Shown here one piece after another: positions 1-8,131 of a stretch of 34,471 nucleotides of DNA. The stretch's first letter is position 1, and each line of letters opens with the position of its first letter. The notes below the pieces were generated by a model. It had not been told where the DNA came from, did not search any database, and was given only the letters and a program-made list of their open reading frames with translations. Origin of the DNA: Candidatus Poseidoniaceae archaeon. GTDB taxonomy: Archaea > Thermoplasmatota > Poseidoniia > Poseidoniales > Poseidoniaceae. A program made the translations under genes and the position numbers. Location: NCBI GenBank assembly GCA_024958795.1, contig JANXHP010000056.1:1-34471 (forward strand), written 5' to 3'.

Positions 1-1
1 A

Positions 2-370
2 TTGGTTCATGCAGGATATGATCCAAGAACTGATTTGGATGATCAAGGAGAGCCTGAGCATTTGTGGATTCGTACTCCATTTCATCAATCTATTAAGGCA
101 ATAGATGAACAGAGAAGTGTTGTATTTGGACATACTCCAACGATGCTATTATTTGGTGATTCAGATGATTCCTATGGTAAGATTTGGTATTCTGATGTTA
201 AGTTACAAGATGGTAGAGCAGCATCTATTGGAATTGACACCTGTCTATTTCACAAACAACAATTACCAGCATGGCTAAGTGCAATCAATCTACAAACTAT
301 GGAGATTAAACAGATGCCAAGAGTTGAAGTTTGGAATGACCGAACAAGAAACTTAGCAAAAATTCCGTAA
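2..370 (+). CDS. Calcineurin-like phosphoesterase, C-terminal part (5' end outside window)
   Basis: The frame is already open at the window edge, so the N-terminus is missing; the TTG at base 2 is probably internal. Visible motifs are VHAGYDP near the start, FGHTP (about residues 42-46) and IGIDT (about 76-80), the order seen in the C-terminal half of PrpE/ApaH-type metallophosphoesterases (serine/threonine phosphatases and diadenosine-tetraphosphate hydrolases). The His residues of VHAG and GHT are family metal ligands. The family usually has IDTG; here the residue after IDT is Cys. The substrate cannot be told from this fragment. The next gene starts 35 bases downstream on the same strand. 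Confidence 0.75.
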   Translation: MVHAGYDPRTDLDDQGEPEHLWIRTPFHQSIKAIDEQRSVVFGHTPTMLLFGDSDDSYGKIWYSDVKLQDGRAASIGIDTCLFHKQQLPAWLSAINLQTMEIKQMPRVEVWNDRTRNLAKIP

Positions 371-405
371 ATGAATTGATGATGTAGATACCTTTGGCTT
401 GAATC

Positions 406-960
406 ATGGGCAAGCATCCAAGTGGTATTTTGGGTGATGCTAAGACTCCTAAACACGCCCCGCACCTTCCCGAAAACTTGGTTGAGAATGTAATTCAATC
501 ATTATCAGGGGAATTGGAAGCAGTGTTTACTCCTTGGATTGCAGATAGAATTGAATTGATTTGGCTAGAGGCTGATGATGACCGATTGGGAATGACTAGA
601 TTTGAAGAAGGTGCTAATGAGTTACTTCGCCGCCGCAGGTTGCGTCTAGACCCAGGAAGAGTAACGATTGGATTACACCCAGCACTTGCTGAGGATTTGG
701 CATTGTATGAGCATACATTTGTCCATGAGTTATTACATGCTAGCGGGCTTACTTTGCATTCAAAGAAACATGATGATCTTACCAATCAAATTGCACCTTC
801 TCCAAAGATGAGTGAATCTCCTCTATTACAAAAGATGAGAGAAGAGATAATTGGACAATCTGTTGTATCTCAGTGGAATTGTAAAAATTGTGGCTATGTA
901 TGGGACCGAAAAACGGTAACAAAGCCTAAGCGTTGCTTCAAGTGTGCAAAACCTCTATGA
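406..960 (+). CDS. SprT-like zinc metalloprotein with C-terminal zinc ribbon
   Basis: 184 residues. A gluzincin-type motif HELLH lies at 107-111, followed by HSKKH (118-122), where the third zinc ligand of SprT/Spartan-like proteases is expected. The C-terminus is a zinc ribbon with Cys159-x2-Cys162 and Cys177-x2-Cys180, as in SprT family proteins. Spartan/Wss1 relatives cleave DNA-protein crosslinks; whether this short archaeal form is an active protease is inferred only from the preserved HExxH. The ATG at 406 is the first in frame after the upstream stop. A stem-loop follows the stop. Confidence 0.75.
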   Translation: MGKHPSGILGDAKTPKHAPHLPENLVENVIQSLSGELEAVFTPWIADRIELIWLEADDDRLGMTRFEEGANELLRRRRLRLDPGRVTIGLHPALAEDLALYEHTFVHELLHASGLTLHSKKHDDLTNQIAPSPKMSESPLLQKMREEIIGQSVVSQWNCKNCGYVWDRKTVTKPKRCFKCAKPL

Positions 961-965
961 TTTAT

Positions 966-993
966 CAGAAATATTGCTTTTGAAGCATTTCTG
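966..993 (+). terminator. Stem-loop after the SprT-like gene
   Basis: CAGAAAT (966-972) pairs with ATTTCTG (987-993), and GCTT (976-979) with AAGC (983-986) inside it. A T-rich stretch (GGTTTTATTCTATT) follows. Position and shape suit a transcription terminator before the tRNA gene; archaeal termination needs mainly the U-run, so the hairpin could be incidental. Confidence 0.4.
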
Positions 994-1079
994 GGTGGTT
1001 TTATTCTATTAAAATTTCATGCAATTACTGTTTGTTCATGTGCAACATTCATCAATAGTTGGCTACCGCCTGTGGATAA

Positions 1080-1153
1080 GGGCGTATAGTGTAGCTTGGA
1101 TATCACTTTGGCCTTCTAAGCCGAAAACTCGGGTTCGAATCCTGATACGCCCG
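1080..1153 (+). tRNA. tRNA-Arg (anticodon TCT)
   Basis: Full cloverleaf by eye: acceptor GGGCGTA (1080-1086) pairs with TACGCCC (1146-1152), discriminator G1153. D arm GTGT...ATCAC, anticodon stem TTGGC/GCCGA around loop CTTCTAA giving anticodon TCT (AGA codon), T arm CGGG-TTCGAAT-CCTG. No intron, and CCA is not encoded. It precedes the eL41 gene and tRNA-Trp on the same strand. Confidence 0.95.
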
Positions 1154-1275
1154 CTTCCAATGAGAGTTGTAAATAATGTGTCTTAGGACTATTTATTGGC
1201 TATTTTTGAAGAGGATTAAGTGCGGTATAACCCGATGCACTCATATATGAATGGTCAGTCGGCGACCTGTTCACT

Positions 1276-1383
1276 ATGAAGCGAGGTTCACGTGCTTGGA
1301 AGAAAACTGGAAACCAGCGGTGGAAGTGGCGACGCAAGAAGCTACGACGTCGTAAGCGCGCTCGCCGACAAGCCAAGGCTTGA
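1276..1383 (+). CDS. rpl41e: Large ribosomal subunit protein eL41
   Basis: A 35-residue ORF, easily missed because of its size. It reads MKRGSRAWKK, then TGNQRWKWRRKKLRRRKRAR, then RQAKA. The second half matches the eL41 pattern, a single Arg/Lys-rich helix beginning around W-K-W-R-R-K-K. eL41 is normally about 25 residues and sits at the subunit interface; here about 10-14 extra residues precede the core. No clear Shine-Dalgarno is seen. A ten-codon upstream ORF (1247-1279) ends in a TATGA overlap with this start, so either coupled or leaderless initiation is possible. It lies between two tRNA genes, so transcription with them is plausible. Confidence 0.82.
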   Translation: MKRGSRAWKKTGNQRWKWRRKKLRRRKRARRQAKA

Positions 1384-1401
1384 TTTGGTGTGACAAACAA
1401 T

Positions 1402-1587
1402 GGGAGTATAGTATAGCTTGGTAGTATCGCGGGCTCCAGTTGCACAGGAATGACGACGAGTGGGTTTGCTGACAGTTGATGACCAACTGGAGCGCCGACC
1501 TGTTGCAATCCTGCAAACCGTAGCCTCATCTAGAGAGGTGGTTTCAGAAGAAATCCGCTGGGGGGGGTTCAAATCCCTCTGCTCCCA
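1402..1587 (+). tRNA. tRNA-Trp (anticodon CCA) with a 113-nt intron
   Basis: Exon 1 is 1402-1439 and exon 2 is 1553-1587. Acceptor GGGAGTA pairs with TGCTCCC (1580-1586), discriminator A1587; genomic CCA follows at 1588-1590 but may be chance. Anticodon stem GCGGG (1429-1433) pairs with TCCGC (1554-1558); the loop is C32 T33 C34 C35 A36 G37 and A38 after splicing. T arm is GGGGG-TTCAAAT-CCCTC. The intron interrupts after G37, the usual archaeal position, so the tRNA splicing endonuclease is expected to process it. The intron carries a C/D-box guide, described separately. Confidence 0.93.
1440..1552 (+). ncRNA. tRNA-Trp intron containing a C/D-box methylation guide for C34 and U39
   Basis: Box C ATGACGA (1450-1456), 12-nt guide (1457-1468), box D' CTGA (1469-1472), spacer CAG, box C' TTGATGA (1476-1482), 12-nt guide (1483-1494), box D CCGA (1495-1498). 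CACAGG before box C and CCTGTTG after box D form the closing stem. AACTGGAGC in the second guide pairs with exon 1 GCTCCAG plus the first intron bases TT, and the fifth base upstream of box D faces C34. GTGGGTTT in the first guide pairs with AAATCCGC at the start of exon 2, and the fifth base upstream of D' faces U39. Such introns are known in euryarchaeal tRNA-Trp. Boxes C and D deviate by one base from RUGAUGA and CUGA. A second hairpin (AAACC...CCTC/GAGG...GGTTT, about 1515-1544) fills the rest. Confidence 0.88.
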
Positions 1588-1636
1588 CCAAATAACAACT
1601 TGATTGGCGAGTTTGTTATCTAATTCTTAGGATTAA

Positions 1637-2467
1637 TCAATCTGAAAGTGCCATTCCATCACCATCTCTAAAATTAGATGATGCTAATGCCAATATTGAT
1701 TCGATCAATGACCAAGGCCAAGTAATTAGTGTGCCTATGCCGAATGTGAGAATAGTCAGTAATAATTGTGTAATTCCCAATCCAGTTTTTCCAAGATAAA
1801 AGTTGTGAACTCCGAAAACTCCTAAGAAAAATCCTAGCAGGAATGTTACTATTTTGGATCTAGACCCAACACCAACTTGTTGCATCATCATTCCTTGTTG
1901 CCCATATGCTTGTACTGGTTGTCCTTGTCCATATGCTTGCATTGGCTGGCCTTGCATCATTGGTTGTTGCTGAGCAGCAAACTGCCCCATTTGTTGAGCT
2001 TGAGGCGGATGGGTTTGATGGACTATAGGTGGTGCGTAGGCTGCTGGAGAACTGATAGGTGCTGGTGATGGTTCTGATGAAACTCCGGTGCTAAAAAATG
2101 GACTCCATGAACCATCTGGATTAGGAGTGGAAGTAGATTCAAGTGCAGGAATTCCATTAATAATAATAAAATCATAGCGAACAGGGTCATATCCAATTGA
2201 AGGATTTGAATGAGCAATCACTTCAATAACTTGCCCATTATTTCGTATATCGGCAATAGTAAAAACTGCACCTTCGTCATCTGGATAACATTCTGCAGCA
2301 ATACGTTGGAAGTTTTGAGATATCCACGCATTATGATTGCCTACATTACCTACACTAGCAGTCGGGTTTAATGAAAAATCAGGATAGTACTGACGTGTAT
2401 GTTTTTGTGCGAATTCATCATCGAATCCCTGCGATTTTAGATTCTCAAAATAGGCCTGTGCTTCCAT
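1637..2467 (-). CDS. TM2-domain membrane protein with Gln/Pro-rich linker
   Basis: 276 residues from the ATG at 2467; a TTG three codons earlier is a weaker option. The N-terminus (about 2-31) carries a short motif, YFENLKSQGF...A..HT.QYYPDF, followed by a soluble region (about 45-110), a Pro/Ser and Gln/Met/Gly-rich linker (about 130-200) and a C-terminal TM2 domain (about 203-265) with two hydrophobic segments around GVHNFYLGK. TM2 domains are small two-helix membrane modules of unknown biochemical role. It is convergent with tRNA-Trp and divergent from the S8 protease gene. No specific function can be assigned. Confidence 0.75.
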   Translation of the reverse strand: MEAQAYFENLKSQGFDDEFAQKHTRQYYPDFSLNPTASVGNVGNHNAWISQNFQRIAAECYPDDEGAVFTIADIRNNGQVIEVIAHSNPSIGYDPVRYDFIIINGIPALESTSTPNPDGSWSPFFSTGVSSEPSPAPISSPAAYAPPIVHQTHPPQAQQMGQFAAQQQPMMQGQPMQAYGQGQPVQAYGQQGMMMQQVGVGSRSKIVTFLLGFFLGVFGVHNFYLGKTGLGITQLLLTILTFGIGTLITWPWSLIESILALASSNFRDGDGMALSD

Positions 2468-2566
2468 AGAAATCAATTCGCTGTTGAGGTCATTGCATTT
2501 TGTATTTTTGGGAAACTCACTATTCTGTTCAAATCCCTGTATGCAATATCTTGATGTGTGCGAGCA

Positions 2567-2581
2567 TAGCCCTATGGGCTA
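2567..2581 (+). promoter_or_regulatory. Short hairpin before the S8 protease start
   Basis: TAGCCC (2567-2572) and GGGCTA (2576-2581) form a 6-bp hairpin with a 3-nt loop, ten bases before the ATG at 2592. It lies in the 124-bp divergent region between the TM2 gene and the protease gene. It could affect translation of the protease, but a chance palindrome cannot be excluded. Confidence 0.3.
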
Positions 2582-2591
2582 AGGGGTTATT

Positions 2592-4769
2592 ATGCGAAGA
2601 GCAATAGCAATTTTCTTATTTTCATTATTGATGGGTCCAATGACCGGTTCATTAACGACTCAACAAGATTCTAATTTGTCTGATTGGATGGCAGTTGATG
2701 AGCAACAAATTCAGTGGATGAAAAAATCTTCAACCTTGCAAATACCACAACAACAGTTGCCAATTTGGACACAAAATTCGCAGCCTTGGTGGCAAGTAAC
2801 TACCTTAGATCAAAACCGTAATTCAATACATGATTCGCTTGAGAGTTTTGTTGGAATTACAGGGATCGGTCTTTCTTACGAGGAACCAGTTACGCAACAA
2901 AATATTGATGATTTAACTGAACTTGGCCTCTCAGTATCAGATACTATAGAATCTGTTAACGCAGTATTACTTGGACAAATCGATGCATCATTGGCTACAA
3001 CATTGTCTCAATTAGATGGAGTTGTAATGGTTGAAAGATATGGAGGAGTTGTTTTCTGGGGAGATGTACAAACTCAAGCGGTAAAGGCTCGTAATTCATC
3101 TCTTTATCCAGGTGCATGGGAATTTGGAGTTTCAGGAGAAGGCGTTGTAATTGCAATGGTTGATACCGGAGTCGATAATGAACATCCAGGTCTTAATCAA
3201 AAATGGGTTGCAGGTTATGATGCAGTTTGTTATGTTCATACTGACCCAACTTGTGTGTTTAACAACCCTAGTAGAGAAACCGATGGCTCATATGATCCAG
3301 ATGATGGTAATCAGCACGGAACAGCCTGTATGGGTATGGCAAGTGCAACCGGATTAGACGCTTCAGGGGCGCAAACTGAATTTTATGGTGCAGCACCAAA
3401 TGCATCTTTAGTCGATGTTAGAATCGGAACAGATGCAGGAGCAGGTCCTTTTGAAAATTACATTTTAGAACAAGAATTCTATGAATCTGCAATGAATGGT
3501 ATTCAATGGATTATTGACCATAAAGACGATGCGTGGGCCGGTGCTGATGAGTCAAATCATGGAATTGATATCATTTCTCTCTCATGGGGAATCACTAGCC
3601 ATGAAGGCGGCGGTTCAGATGGTGAAGACATGCACAGCCGAATTCTAAATGAAGCGATGGAAGCTGGAATCGTTGTTAGTGTCGCTGCTGGAAACGATGG
3701 TCCTGACAATGATGGATTGTCAGGAATGGGTTCAGGAAGTCTGGCGATTACAGTCGGTGCAACAGATGATATGAATTCTGTAGATAGGAATGATGACACA
3801 GTTGCAGGTTATTCTTCAAGAGGGCCACGACGCGATAATGGTGATAGCAATCCACTGAATGAACTAAAGCCAGAGCTTAGTGCTCCAGGCACTAATATCA
3901 TTCAAGCAGAAGGTTGTGTAACCTCTGGTCTTTGTAATAACTTATTCAATGATGCAAGTGAAAATGGCTACACTGGAAGAGGTTCAGGAACATCCTATGC
4001 TACACCTTCAGTATCGGGAATAATCGCATTAGTTCTTGAGATAAATCCAGACCTAACTCCGCTTGAAGTAAAAGAGATTCTCAAATTTACTGCAGAACGT
4101 CGTGGACCTGCAACTCAACCGGATGTAGACCCATTTTGGAATCGTGATTTTGGATGGGGTATGGTCGATGCTTACGAAGCGGTCAAACTCGCACAATACA
4201 TTAACCAAAGTGGATTGACTAGTTCATTGGATATCCATACTCAAGTTCACATTAGTAATTCAAGTATTAACCAAACAACCGGATTGCATGAATTAACTGG
4301 AGAAACTTGGGGACAAATGGGTTCGGTAAGTTCAGTTGAGTATAGAATCAATGATGGTGGTTGGAATAGTGCTTCATTCCAGATGGAAGACAATGTTTCT
4401 GCTTTACAAAGAATCAATTGGACTATCGCATTAGATCCAGCAAAGATTGGTAAAGGAAACCAGACTATTGAAATCCGTGCAATTAATTCTGAAGGCCTTC
4501 AATCTTTACCGATATTAACTCAGGTTGAGGGAACCGGTTTGGCATCCAGTTCTTCTCTATCATGGACAGTAGGGCAGTATGCAACCTTTGCAGGTGTAAT
4601 TGTATTAATTTGCTTGATTGGATTGATGTTCCAAGCACGTACTGAAAAACCATTGACTCTCAATCTCAATTATTCTGATGATGGAATTGAAGAAGTTTTG
4701 AAAACGGATAAAGATTTAGCTGCAATAGTTGATGCAGAGTTGGTCATTGATAATGATTCAAGCGGTTGA
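2592..4769 (+). CDS. Secreted, membrane-anchored subtilisin-like serine protease (S8)
   Basis: 725 residues. The N-terminus looks like a signal peptide (RR, then IAIFLFSLLMG). A propeptide-like region (about 85-150) precedes the catalytic domain. Catalytic residues in subtilase context: Asp191 (MVDTGVD), His242 (NQHGTACMGMA), Ser468 (GSGTSYATP); the oxyanion Asn is Asn368 (AAGNDGP). After the protease domain (to about 535) comes a beta-type domain (about 545-645), then one membrane segment (about 663-680) and an acidic tail of about 45 residues. The enzyme therefore probably sits on the outer face of the membrane, degrading external protein. Four cysteines (213, 221, 442, 448) could form disulfides. 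It is separated by 63 bp from the aminotransferase gene. Confidence 0.92.
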   Translation: MRRAIAIFLFSLLMGPMTGSLTTQQDSNLSDWMAVDEQQIQWMKKSSTLQIPQQQLPIWTQNSQPWWQVTTLDQNRNSIHDSLESFVGITGIGLSYEEPVTQQNIDDLTELGLSVSDTIESVNAVLLGQIDASLATTLSQLDGVVMVERYGGVVFWGDVQTQAVKARNSSLYPGAWEFGVSGEGVVIAMVDTGVDNEHPGLNQKWVAGYDAVCYVHTDPTCVFNNPSRETDGSYDPDDGNQHGTACMGMASATGLDASGAQTEFYGAAPNASLVDVRIGTDAGAGPFENYILEQEFYESAMNGIQWIIDHKDDAWAGADESNHGIDIISLSWGITSHEGGGSDGEDMHSRILNEAMEAGIVVSVAAGNDGPDNDGLSGMGSGSLAITVGATDDMNSVDRNDDTVAGYSSRGPRRDNGDSNPLNELKPELSAPGTNIIQAEGCVTSGLCNNLFNDASENGYTGRGSGTSYATPSVSGIIALVLEINPDLTPLEVKEILKFTAERRGPATQPDVDPFWNRDFGWGMVDAYEAVKLAQYINQSGLTSSLDIHTQVHISNSSINQTTGLHELTGETWGQMGSVSSVEYRINDGGWNSASFQMEDNVSALQRINWTIALDPAKIGKGNQTIEIRAINSEGLQSLPILTQVEGTGLASSSSLSWTVGQYATFAGVIVLICLIGLMFQARTEKPLTLNLNYSDDGIEEVLKTDKDLAAIVDAELVIDNDSSG

Positions 4770-4832
4770 AGTTTCATAAAACAAATGTGAATCTTCACGA
4801 TGATTGAAATGTAAAATAGGAATCGGGTTATT

Positions 4833-5987
4833 ATGGCAACATTCAGTGATAGGGCTCTTTCAATACAGCCAACAGGCGTTCGAAAGATGTTTGATTTAGC
4901 GGGAGATGATGTCATTTCTTTTGGTTTGGGTGAGCCAGACTTCCAACCACCTGATATTGCGATAGAAGCTTTCTATCAAGCAATGAAAGATGGACATAAC
5001 AAGTATACTACTACTGCTGGATTACCTGCTTTAAGACAACAAATTGCAGAGAGTTGGAATAGTTATCAAGATGGACTTAATTCAGATAATGTTTGTATTA
5101 CAATGTCGGGAACAAATGCAATACTCAACCTATTTTTGACATTTGTAAATCCAGGAGAAAATGTATTAATTCCAGAACCGTATTTTCCATTGTATGGTCC
5201 AGATGCAAAGTTATGTGGTGGTGATGCCAATTATTACCCTTGTTTGTTTGAGGATGAGTTTATTCCACAAGTTGAAAAATTGGAACAACTTGTAAATGAA
5301 AATACTGTGGCAATATTGTATAATTTTCCAAGTAACCCAACAGGGGGAACACTGAATGTTGAGCAGAGAGATGAATTACTTGATTTTGCAAAAAGGCATG
5401 ACTTATGGCTGATTACAGATGAAGTATACGACCGTATTGTATTCGAAGGAGAACATGTTTCATTCATGGGTACTGGATATGATAAAGTGATGTTGATCAA
5501 TTCCTTTTCCAAAACATTTGCAATGACTGGTTGGAGAATCGGATATGTTATGTCAACTAATATTGAAGCGATGAAACAAGTAATAAAAATGCAATATTAT
5601 ATCACTGCGTGCTCAAATGATGCAATGCAATACGGAGTTTTAGCAGCAATGCAAGAAGCCTCTGATTATCCAGATATTGTTGCTGCAGAATTCAAACAAC
5701 GTTGTGACTTGATAGTGGAGAGACTAAACAATATGGAAGGAGTTGAATGCCATAAACCGAAAGGTGCAATCTATGTCTTCCCGAAAGTTGAGGTCAATGG
5801 GTTGTCTAGTGAAGACATCGCTATAGAATTGCTCAAAGATGGAGTATTATGTTCCCCTGGTAGTGCATTTGGTTCAGCCGGTGAAGGGCATCTAAGATTT
5901 GCATATACTATTTCCCAGCAAGATATTATTCGGGGAATGGATAAGGTTGAGGCTACATTAAAGCGTTTGAGAAATAATGAGGATTGA
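4833..5987 (+). CDS. Class I/II pyridoxal-phosphate aminotransferase (aspartate aminotransferase-like)
   Basis: 384 residues, normal for the fold-type I aspartate aminotransferase family. The PLP-binding lysine is Lys227 in NSFSKTFAMTGWRIGY, with Arg235 for the phosphate; Asn168 (SNPTGG), Asp196 and Tyr199 (TDEVYD) are the other cofactor contacts, and the substrate carboxylate Arg is in GEGHLRFAYT near the C-terminus. The N-terminal GLGEPDFQPP motif is also typical. The likely reaction is transfer of amino groups between an amino acid such as aspartate or alanine and 2-oxoglutarate; the exact substrate is not readable. Its stop codon overlaps the region just before the next start (5990), so the two genes are probably cotranscribed. 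Confidence 0.92.
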   Translation: MATFSDRALSIQPTGVRKMFDLAGDDVISFGLGEPDFQPPDIAIEAFYQAMKDGHNKYTTTAGLPALRQQIAESWNSYQDGLNSDNVCITMSGTNAILNLFLTFVNPGENVLIPEPYFPLYGPDAKLCGGDANYYPCLFEDEFIPQVEKLEQLVNENTVAILYNFPSNPTGGTLNVEQRDELLDFAKRHDLWLITDEVYDRIVFEGEHVSFMGTGYDKVMLINSFSKTFAMTGWRIGYVMSTNIEAMKQVIKMQYYITACSNDAMQYGVLAAMQEASDYPDIVAAEFKQRCDLIVERLNNMEGVECHKPKGAIYVFPKVEVNGLSSEDIAIELLKDGVLCSPGSAFGSAGEGHLRFAYTISQQDIIRGMDKVEATLKRLRNNED

Positions 5988-5989
5988 AT

Positions 5990-6568
5990 ATGCTTGGTTC
6001 AATTATTCTTTTTATTTTGGGTTGTTTTATTGGATTTATTAGTCCAAGACTTCCAGTATTAATTATCACTCGCGCAAAGGGGTTTAACTATCATTTCTCA
6101 CAACACCCAGAGCCAATTTCACTCAGCCCACATCTAACTCAAAGATTGATGCATATGAGGACATTTTACTGGTTAGGCATTGGATTTGCACTTATTCCTA
6201 TTGCAGCTGGTTATACATCTTTAGTTTGGGGTTCAGCATCACTTGGATTTGGATTATGGTTAAGTTCTGGGTGGTCAATTATTAGCAAACTTCAAACATT
6301 TATTGGTGGGAATCACCCTGCTTGGACCTATGATATGGCAGTTAGGTTACAGGTTGTTATGAATAATTCAAAGCAAGATCCTTGTTGTGATTTTCCCGAA
6401 CCAGAATGGCAATTAACAGCAGTTCGTTGTGCATCTTGTAACATTACACTCGATGAAATGGCGAGGCCAGATTTAGGCCGAAAAAGGTCTGATGGATTCA
6501 TAATGGGAAGTATCCGGATTTTAGCCAGCGACGGTCATCCAATTGTGAGTGAACCAGGTAATGATTAA
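5990..6568 (+). CDS. Membrane protein of unknown function with a cysteine-rich tail
   Basis: 192 residues from the ATG at 5990; the in-frame TTG at 5984 overlaps the upstream gene and is less likely. Hydrophobic segments at about 3-19, 57-77 and 80-97 suggest three membrane helices. The soluble C-terminus has Cys132-Cys133 and Cys147-x2-Cys150 (VRCASCN), which could bind one zinc. I recognise no family. The two-base gap after the aminotransferase gene suggests one transcript and translational coupling, but no shared function can be inferred. Confidence 0.65.
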   Translation: MLGSIILFILGCFIGFISPRLPVLIITRAKGFNYHFSQHPEPISLSPHLTQRLMHMRTFYWLGIGFALIPIAAGYTSLVWGSASLGFGLWLSSGWSIISKLQTFIGGNHPAWTYDMAVRLQVVMNNSKQDPCCDFPEPEWQLTAVRCASCNITLDEMARPDLGRKRSDGFIMGSIRILASDGHPIVSEPGND

Positions 6569-6673
6569 TCTTGTTTTTTCAATAATTCCGTAAAATAGTA
6601 TACCTGTCTAAATAGCACTTTTTTGGCTGTTTTGAAGGGCAACCTTTGAGGATTGAAGCAATGCCCGAAGGTT

Positions 6674-8002
6674 ATGGGAAGGAACTCTAGCAAGGGTCCG
6701 TTAAGCACAAGGTTGTGGTTAACTATTATCGCCTTTGCACAAATTTTCCTAACTCCACTCGTTGCTTTTTCAATGACTTATCTTGTCGATTTCCACAATA
6801 CTGGTGATTCAATATCTTTATCTTTTCAACTTGAAATGATTCCTTGGATTGGAGCAGCATCATTGTTTTACGGAATGTTAGCATTATTCTTAGCATTGAT
6901 TATGGGTGGATATACACCGGTTACTGTAATCGAAAAGGGCGGATGGAGAAGATTTTTTGGACTAAGTCGTAATCCCAGAAATGCTCATCAACGTAGGGAG
7001 TCAAGAAAGACGGCAGCAAACTCACCACATGGGCAATTAGCAATATTGGCATATGATAGAGATGTGATGGGATACAAATTCCTCTCAACTCATGGTGGTT
7101 TGATGCTATTAGCAGTACCTTTCCAAGTTTTATTAGCAACGATTCCATTAGTTATTCTGTTAGTTCTTCCAAAAGACTTTGTTCGAAATGATAGAGGATT
7201 GGAATTAGCATTATTAATTTACATGATTTGTCTTATTTTCGTTATGAAATATTTTCCAAAAATTGCATACAAGTATATTGGTGCAGCAGCTGTGACAAGA
7301 AAGTGGTTAGTTTCCATGACTCGACTATCTTGGTTGGCTCCTATCTTAGTTCTGTATATGATGGGGCGTATGGCTGCAGTAGTTGTTCTTGGTTGGATAG
7401 GCGCAGATAATGGGTTGAGTTTTTCTTTTGAGAAAAATTTCTTTGAATCACTATTGGGAGTAGCCGCTATTCCAGATACTTCTTTCATAGATTTGCTTAC
7501 CGCGTTAGCGGTCATGCCAATGGCTGCATTCACGACTCTTGCAGTATTGGGTGGGTGTTCAGGAGAACCTCCTGAATGGATGAGAATGGGTAGTGAACCG
7601 ATTATTGAACAAGTGGATGAAGAAAACGACAAGCCCGCATTCCTTGACAGCATGGTGGTCAAAGGTGCGGGCATGGTATTAGCAGGAAGCGCTACAGCAG
7701 CTGTAGTTGCAGCGACGGGTGTTGCTGGTAAATCACAAATGGCAGTTCAAAGCATTGGTGCGATGGCTGCGGGAGCACCTGGAGCAACATCAGCTGCAAC
7801 TCAGGGCGTTGGAATGTTATCTAGTGGTGATGATATTGTTGGTGCTACTGACATTATTGGTGATTCAAGCGATCCTCTTTCATCAATAACAGACTTGCCT
7901 CAAACTGAATTTGATGTTGGCAATATTGATGATATTATCTCAGAAAACACTGAATTAGAAGACCACAAAAAGCCTGCGATTAAAGGCTTAGGGCCAAATT
8001 AA
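6674..8002 (+). CDS. Polytopic membrane protein of unknown function
   Basis: 442 residues from the ATG at 6674. Six hydrophobic segments are visible (about 15-37, 55-78, 141-165, 177-195, 217-243, 272-293), with a basic loop after the second (RRFFGLSRNPRNAHQRRESR). The last 130 residues are soluble: an Ala/Gly-rich stretch (about 330-370) and an acidic Ser/Asp-rich tail. I recognise no family. The start is uncertain: the best Shine-Dalgarno (GAGG, 6648-6651) is well placed for an ATG at 6661 in another frame that encodes only nine codons, while the in-frame TTG at 6653 is too close to it. Confidence 0.65.
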   Translation: MGRNSSKGPLSTRLWLTIIAFAQIFLTPLVAFSMTYLVDFHNTGDSISLSFQLEMIPWIGAASLFYGMLALFLALIMGGYTPVTVIEKGGWRRFFGLSRNPRNAHQRRESRKTAANSPHGQLAILAYDRDVMGYKFLSTHGGLMLLAVPFQVLLATIPLVILLVLPKDFVRNDRGLELALLIYMICLIFVMKYFPKIAYKYIGAAAVTRKWLVSMTRLSWLAPILVLYMMGRMAAVVVLGWIGADNGLSFSFEKNFFESLLGVAAIPDTSFIDLLTALAVMPMAAFTTLAVLGGCSGEPPEWMRMGSEPIIEQVDEENDKPAFLDSMVVKGAGMVLAGSATAAVVAATGVAGKSQMAVQSIGAMAAGAPGATSAATQGVGMLSSGDDIVGATDIIGDSSDPLSSITDLPQTEFDVGNIDDIISENTELEDHKKPAIKGLGPN

Positions 8003-8046
8003 TTTCTTCAATAAATCATTTGAAAACTAAGATAGTTTCCTCCTTT

Positions 8047-8070
8047 GACCCCATAGGGGTCCAGTTTTTG
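8047..8070 (+). terminator. Perfect hairpin plus T-run after the polytopic membrane protein
   Basis: GACCCC (8047-8052) and GGGGTC (8056-8061) form a perfect 6-bp stem around ATA, followed by CAGTTTTTG. The site sits 45 bases after one stop and about 60 before the next start, which suits a terminator. It could instead lie in the 5' leader of the surface-protein gene. Confidence 0.45.
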
Positions 8071-8131
8071 TGATAATCATATGACGGCCACCTTCATAAC
8101 CCGAACCAATGTCCGATAGGCGTTGGTGCTT

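Noticed and set aside
1200-1572. Minus-strand ORFs of 76-109 codons over the eL41/tRNA-Trp region
   Set aside because: They cross a verified tRNA and its guide intron and are antisense to eL41.
2527-2541. TTCAAATCCCTG resembling a tRNA T-loop
   Set aside because: No matching T-stem, anticodon arm or acceptor stem around it.
7219-7674. 151-codon minus-strand ORF inside the polytopic membrane protein gene
   Set aside because: The sense frame gives clear membrane helices; the antisense protein shows no family features.
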